Positions 6,547 through 9,921 of a stretch of DNA of 9,921 bases are shown piece after piece. The notes beneath the pieces were generated by a model, which did not search any database, was not told the DNA's origin, and saw only the letters and a program-made list of their open reading frames with translations. The DNA is from CAZBUH01 sp964495095. GTDB lineage: Bacteria; Bacillota; Clostridia; Oscillospirales; Oscillospiraceae. Position 1 is the stretch's first letter, and each line of letters opens with the position of its first letter. A program made the translations under genes and the position numbers. The DNA lies in NCBI GenBank assembly GCA_964495095.1, contig CAZBUH010000077.1, forward strand, positions 1-9,921. Direction: 5' to 3'.

Positions 6547-8124
6547 ATGGCAAAGATTGAAATCTCATCTGACGTAGCCGTAATCGGTAGCGGCTGCGCC
6601 GGAATGGCTGTGGCCTACACAGCCGCTGAGAGCGGAGCATCCGTAGTTATAATTGAAAAAAGCGACCGCCTTGGCGGCGTTTGCAGCGGCGGCAACGGCG
6701 TTTTTGCCGTGGACACCGATGACCAGCACTCTGCCCAGAGCAACCTCACCGTAAAGCAAATATACGACCGCTTTATGGACTACTCCCACTACAAGGCCGA
6801 CCCGAAGCTCGTCAGTAAATTTATCAGCAAAACCGCTGATACCTACAGTTGGCTCAAGTCCTTCGGCATTGAATTTTCCGGCATTGTGGGCTATTTCCGT
6901 GGCGCTGACCTGGTATGGCACCAGCGCTCCGACGACTCGCCCATGATAACTCCTACTATCTACAAGGCCTGTCAGGATAAGGGCTTTAACGTTAAGTGTT
7001 ACCTGGCCACAAAGGCCGAAAAAATTCTGAAAGACGATTCCGGCGCCGTCAGCGGCGTTCAGGCCATTATGCCAAACGGCGACGAACTTATTGTCACCTG
7101 CAAGGCCGCCGCCATATGCACAGGCGGCTTCGGCGCAAACGATGAGATGGTCACAAAATATCTCGGCCTTCGCCGCAACAGGGACTACTACCCCTTTTCC
7201 TTCCCGGAGGTCCAGGGCGAGGGCATACGCATGGCCTGGGATGCCGGCGCAGGCCGCTCGGATATGTTTTACGACACATTTGTCAGCATGACGGGCGTCT
7301 ATGCGGCAGGTCCTGGCGGAGTCCAGGCAAATTTGGGCATTTTCCGCCAGCCCCTGTTTCTTGTAAACAGCGACGGTCAGCGCTTTGTAAATGAGGAGAT
7401 AATGAAAAACCCCTCCTACGCCGGAAATGCCGTCCATCAACAGCGAAACGGCTGCGCTTTTATGATTTTCGATGACACTATTTGTGACTATTACGAAAAC
7501 CACGACTGGGAATACCAGATGAGCGGCCTCGGCTTCAAGCGTAGCAAGGATACGGAAAAAATCATCCGCTCCATGATAGATGGCACCTACATCCAGGAGG
7601 GCCCCGGCTTCCCCGGCTCCCCGGATTTCAGCACCTGGCCCGGCGTTATCATGGGCAACGGTGCCAAGCCCACCCCGCCTATGGAACCCGGCGACCCACA
7701 GAAGCCGCCCTTTGACGAAGTATACATTGCAGACTCTCTTGAAGACCTGGCCCGGCAGACAGGCATTGACTATGACGGCCTTCGTGACCAGCTTCAGCGC
7801 TACAACACCTTCTGCGAGACTGGCCGTGACACGGAATTTTTCAAGGATGCTCAATATCTCCGCCCTCTCACCGGAAAAAAATTCTACGCCTGTAAGTTTG
7901 CCCTGGCGGGCTATGGCACACTAGGCGGCATCAAGATCGACTCTGATGCCCGTGTCCTCACAGACGACTGTGCCGTCATCCCCGGCCTTTACGCCGCCGG
8001 AAACGACGCGAACTCCATCTACGGCGGCACATACCCATTCACATTCTCGGGCAACACCTCCAGCTTCTGCTACAATGTGGGCCGGATAGCAGGTGAACAC
8101 ATAGCAAAATATGTTGGTAAATAA
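6547..8124 (+). CDS. FAD-dependent oxidoreductase (FAD_binding_2 / fumarate reductase-KSTD superfamily), paralogue 2
   Basis: A cytoplasmic flavoprotein of 525 residues, no signal peptide, paralogous to the protein encoded at 2221. FAD landmarks: GSGCAG (14-19), Glu37, GGVCSGGNG (43-51), CTGG (191-194) and PGLYAAGNDANS (479-490). Both paralogues share a WHxRxDD motif (here 124-130), RFxNEE (279-284) and a YxGNAV segment (291-296). Fumarate reductase catalytic residues are not kept: the proton-donor Arg position is Lys287 and the His before the GG motif is Gly457. Tyr496 in GGTYPF sits where 3-ketosteroid Delta1-dehydrogenases carry a substrate-carbonyl Tyr, suggesting a ketone or enone substrate (inference from motif alignment). 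Relative to its paralogue it has about 40 extra residues in the cap region (about 345-388) ending in a proline-rich run (374-388). AGGAGG (6529-6534) is 12 bases from the ATG, slightly long. It is the first gene of a two-gene unit with the dehydratase. Substrate unknown. Confidence 0.9.
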   Translation: MAKIEISSDVAVIGSGCAGMAVAYTAAESGASVVIIEKSDRLGGVCSGGNGVFAVDTDDQHSAQSNLTVKQIYDRFMDYSHYKADPKLVSKFISKTADTYSWLKSFGIEFSGIVGYFRGADLVWHQRSDDSPMITPTIYKACQDKGFNVKCYLATKAEKILKDDSGAVSGVQAIMPNGDELIVTCKAAAICTGGFGANDEMVTKYLGLRRNRDYYPFSFPEVQGEGIRMAWDAGAGRSDMFYDTFVSMTGVYAAGPGGVQANLGIFRQPLFLVNSDGQRFVNEEIMKNPSYAGNAVHQQRNGCAFMIFDDTICDYYENHDWEYQMSGLGFKRSKDTEKIIRSMIDGTYIQEGPGFPGSPDFSTWPGVIMGNGAKPTPPMEPGDPQKPPFDEVYIADSLEDLARQTGIDYDGLRDQLQRYNTFCETGRDTEFFKDAQYLRPLTGKKFYACKFALAGYGTLGGIKIDSDARVLTDDCAVIPGLYAAGNDANSIYGGTYPFTFSGNTSSFCYNVGRIAGEHIAKYVGK

Positions 8125-8136
8125 TGCAAATCATAT

Positions 8137-8143
8137 AAGGAGG
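8137..8143 (+). promoter_or_regulatory. Ribosome binding site that fixes a TTG start
   Basis: AAGGAGG is followed after 8 bases by TTG at 8152-8154. No ATG in the dehydratase frame occurs before codon 40, well inside the protein. The strong site and correct spacing make TTG the start. Rare start codons usually lower translation, so this enzyme may be made at lower levels than the flavoprotein before it. Confidence 0.8.
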
Positions 8144-8151
8144 AAGTTAAA

Positions 8152-9417
8152 TTGGGAAAGTATCAGATCTACAAAAACGGCGAATATTACGACTATGAAA
8201 AAGAGGGTGTTGAGTACCGCCAAAAAATAGCCTCCGGAGAGGTCGCGCCTCCCCCTCCGCCCCCCTTTATGCTGGCCCCTCCGGAGCCTGTGACAGAGCA
8301 GCAGATAATCGACTACAACAAGCTCTGGAATCCCTATGACCCACTGTATAACGACCCGGAGTATGCCCGTGCTCACGGCCACAGGAGCGTTCCAGCCTAT
8401 CCCGCCTTCAACGCCATGTTCCCCATGCAGATGCCCGGCTTCCCCAAGGATAACTACTCCGAGTTCTACTACACCATGGACAGGAACGACATCCGCACCG
8501 AGCGGAACATCTACGCCGGGGATCTGCTGGTTTCCGGCAAGAGCAGCTTTTTCTTTAACGACCTGACTCCGGCTGAGGGCGCCGAGTCCCGGACATGGGA
8601 AATGGGCGGCATTGGAGAGACGCTGGACGCTGACGGAAATCTCCTTTACACCTGTAAGGGCAACGTCCTGGAGGGCTACACGATGTACACCGACGGCTCC
8701 CCGAAAATGCCCTTCTCGGAAAATATGTCCAAATGGGTCAGCTATTTCCCCAAGGCTCACTACACCACCGACGAAGACTATGAACGGATGCAGAAAATCT
8801 GGGATCAGGAGAAGGTAATGGGCGACGGCACCCCCTACTGGGAGGACGTAGCCATCGGCTATGAGCTGCCGCAGACCTGCACCGACGGACCCATCACATA
8901 TATGCACATGATGTACTGGTATAACATCGGTGACCTCTCCATCTACAGCCGCAAGGAGCTGATGGACCCGGCCATGCGCTCCGCCACCTTCCGCGACAGA
9001 TACGGCGCATTTCTTGACGAGACCTCTCTTCACTTCTCGGGCCGCAACATCCCCGGCATGCGTGGCGTCAGCTACAACGACACTGCCGCAAAGCTTGTGG
9101 CAAGAGTACTCACAAACTTCGTGGGCAACAAGGGCCGCGTATCCCGGTTTGGCTGGGGCCTGTTCCCGTTCTTTAAGGAGCTCCGTGTCCGTGATATCGA
9201 CGCCGATATGTTTATGAAGGTCCCCGGTATGGAGGGACGCAAGTGCGAGCGCCACGGTTCTGAGGGTGACACCGTTATAGGGCGTGCCGTGATAACCGAT
9301 AAATACGTAAACTCCAAGGGTGAGCATTGCTGCGAGGTGGCCGTCTGGGCCGAAACTCTCGACGGAGAGATAATCCAGACCTGCCCCAGCGAAATTGTCC
9401 TGCCCTCCCGTGGATAA
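8152..9417 (+). CDS. MaoC-like / FAS1-like double-hotdog dehydratase (enoyl hydratase family)
   Basis: A predicted hydratase or dehydratase of 421 residues with two hotdog domains. The N-terminal domain shows the FAS1-like dehydratase signature around 59-84 (NPYDPLYNDPEYARAHGHRS). The C-terminal one starts near YWEDVAIGYELP (229-240) and ends with the typical MaoC tail GDTVIGRAVITDK (372-384), EVAVWAETLDGE (395-406) and LPSRG. Known relatives add or remove water at the 2,3-position of acyl-CoA or acyl-ACP. The catalytic Asp-x4-His of hydratase-2 enzymes appears to be kept as Asp289 and His294 (DETSLH); the corresponding N-terminal motif (DPLY) has lost the His, as usual in double-hotdog proteins. 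A run of six prolines (33-38) precedes the first domain. It starts 27 bases after the flavoprotein stop, so the two are co-transcribed. No CoA ligase is present, so the thioester source, or a free substrate, remains open. Family confident, substrate unknown. Confidence 0.85.
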   Translation: MGKYQIYKNGEYYDYEKEGVEYRQKIASGEVAPPPPPPFMLAPPEPVTEQQIIDYNKLWNPYDPLYNDPEYARAHGHRSVPAYPAFNAMFPMQMPGFPKDNYSEFYYTMDRNDIRTERNIYAGDLLVSGKSSFFFNDLTPAEGAESRTWEMGGIGETLDADGNLLYTCKGNVLEGYTMYTDGSPKMPFSENMSKWVSYFPKAHYTTDEDYERMQKIWDQEKVMGDGTPYWEDVAIGYELPQTCTDGPITYMHMMYWYNIGDLSIYSRKELMDPAMRSATFRDRYGAFLDETSLHFSGRNIPGMRGVSYNDTAAKLVARVLTNFVGNKGRVSRFGWGLFPFFKELRVRDIDADMFMKVPGMEGRKCERHGSEGDTVIGRAVITDKYVNSKGEHCCEVAVWAETLDGEIIQTCPSEIVLPSRG

Positions 9418-9431
9418 AAAGTAAACTCGTT

Positions 9432-9556
9432 GCGCAAAGCCGCCGTATCGTCGGCTTTGCGCTAACCTTGGCAAACCGGCATAGCCGACGGAGTCCAAGG
9501 TTAGCAGAAAAGCGCCGTACATCGCTACGACGCTTTTCTCTTGCTCAGAAAGCAAG
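9432..9556. repeat. Run of four abutting stem-loops
   Basis: Four inverted repeats follow one another almost without a gap. HP1: 9432-9442 with 9452-9462, 11 bp, 9-base loop. HP2: 9461-9471 with 9495-9505, 11 bp, enclosing a smaller CGGC/GCCG hairpin (9477-9480 with 9484-9487). HP3: 9506-9514 with 9531-9539, 9 bp, extended by CGTA/TACG (9516-9519 with 9526-9529) past one mismatch. HP4: 9540-9545 with 9551-9556, 6 bp. HP1 and HP3 share a CGCCGTA-TCG core, so they look related. The element begins 15 bases after the dehydratase stop. Only HP3 is followed by a modest T-rich end. It could be a dispersed palindromic repeat, an RNA 3'-end stabiliser or a compound terminator. The structure is certain; the role is not. 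Confidence 0.75.
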
Positions 9557-9624
9557 CTGCATTATATTACTTTTTCTTGATAAGCCGCAAACTCTGAATC
9601 GAATTCTTTCATACGGTTAATTGT

Positions 9625-9672
9625 AAAAGATTCCCCCCCGCCCTGTCATCAGCAGAGCGGGGGGAATCTTTT
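9625..9672. terminator. Strong bidirectional intrinsic terminator
   Basis: Bases 9625-9638 pair perfectly with 9659-9672 (14 bp: AAAAGATT plus six C, against six G plus AATCTTTT), with two more GC pairs possible past a bulged C. The GC block followed by TCTTTT on the plus strand, mirrored by AAAAGA on the other side, is the classic bidirectional terminator design. On the plus strand it would close the flavoprotein-dehydratase unit; on the minus strand it would end any gene entering from the right. Confidence 0.85.
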
Positions 9673-9921
9673 GCCTCGAGGCTGACTGCGGTGTCGGATT
9701 TTATATTGCCCTCATCATCGGCCTGCACGGCCTTTACCGTGGTCCGGTAGATGTGGAGGCCCTTGCAGAATACGTTCAGTCACTCCTGCAGGGTGGAAAT
9801 ATTTGCAATCCAAGCTCAGCAGAAAACCAAAATTTTCGATTGCGTTGTAAAGGTTAGTATAGATCTGTAAGAATGTCAACGCATTTATCAATGCCAAGAG
9901 TTCCGCTGTCCAGACAAATAT
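9673..9921 (-). other. Right-end stretch with weak minus-strand coding traces
   Basis: No confident gene. On the minus strand one frame is open from the right edge (9921) to about 9715, and another is open from 9779 to a TGA at 9611-9609. The second gives protein-like sequence (for example KGLHIYRTTVKAVQADDEGN) for about 35 residues before it runs through the terminator hairpin at 9625-9672. The two frames overlap near 9715-9779, as would happen if a gene end had been broken by a frameshift. Neither translation is recognised. The palindrome GCCTCGAGGC lies at 9673-9682. This could be the decayed 3' end of a gene outside the window, or chance open frames in GC-rich DNA. Confidence 0.3.

Noticed and set aside
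6565..7854. Long minus-strand open frame (429 codons) opposite the second flavoprotein
   Set aside because: The plus strand encodes an unmistakable FAD_binding_2 protein. The antisense translation is low in recognisable motifs and has no ribosome binding site.
8131..9555. Long minus-strand open frame (474 codons) opposite the dehydratase gene
   Set aside because: It is the antisense of a clear MaoC-family gene with a strong ribosome binding site. Its translation has no recognisable domain, and GC-biased codons often leave such antisense frames open.
9432..9556. CRISPR array or integron attC sites as an explanation for the hairpin run
   Set aside because: There are no equal-length repeats with regular unique spacers, no cas or integrase gene, and the stems differ in sequence.

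Overview
The window reads as chromosomal DNA of an anaerobic Gram-positive Clostridia-type bacterium (Bacillota), possibly a gut Oscillospiraceae-like lineage. The support is AGGAGG-type ribosome binding sites, AT-rich promoters in front of fairly GC-rich genes, a lipobox solute-binding protein of the kind common in Clostridia, and relatives of flavoprotein and tannase families known from gut anaerobes. The taxonomic placement is inference; no marker gene is present.

Layout: positions 1-329 hold no supportable gene. A good sigma-A-type promoter (330-358) drives a lipoprotein solute-binding protein (390-2120), which ends in a strong hairpin (2130-2165). Next come a soluble FAD_binding_2 flavoprotein (2221-3726) and, overlapping it by 4 bases, a subtype-B tannase-like alpha/beta hydrolase (3723-5459). 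A convergent LysR-type regulator lies on the minus strand (6451 down to 5507) with its own terminator (5486 down to 5458). It is divergent from a second FAD_binding_2 flavoprotein (6547-8124), a paralogue of the first. That gene is followed after 27 bases by a MaoC-like double-hotdog dehydratase (8152-9417) that starts at TTG. From 9432 to 9556 there is a run of four abutting stem-loops, then a very strong bidirectional terminator-type hairpin (9625-9672). The last 250 bases contain only weak coding traces on the minus strand.

Working model (inference): this is a small catabolic island for an esterified cyclic or phenolic compound. The surface lipoprotein would capture a ligand, the esterase would cleave an ester, the two flavoproteins would add or remove a C=C bond on the released ring or enone, and the hotdog enzyme would hydrate or dehydrate an enoyl intermediate. 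The LysR protein would sense the compound. Both flavoproteins lack the dicarboxylate-binding and proton-donor residues of fumarate reductase, and in that region they look more like ketosteroid dehydrogenase-type enzymes. The esterase keeps the Ser/Asp/His triad but differs at a position that contacts the galloyl group in known tannase. The cluster is therefore unlikely to be plain fumarate respiration or plain gallotannin hydrolysis, and its substrate is open. Transporter permeases, a CoA ligase and an electron-transfer partner are not in the window.
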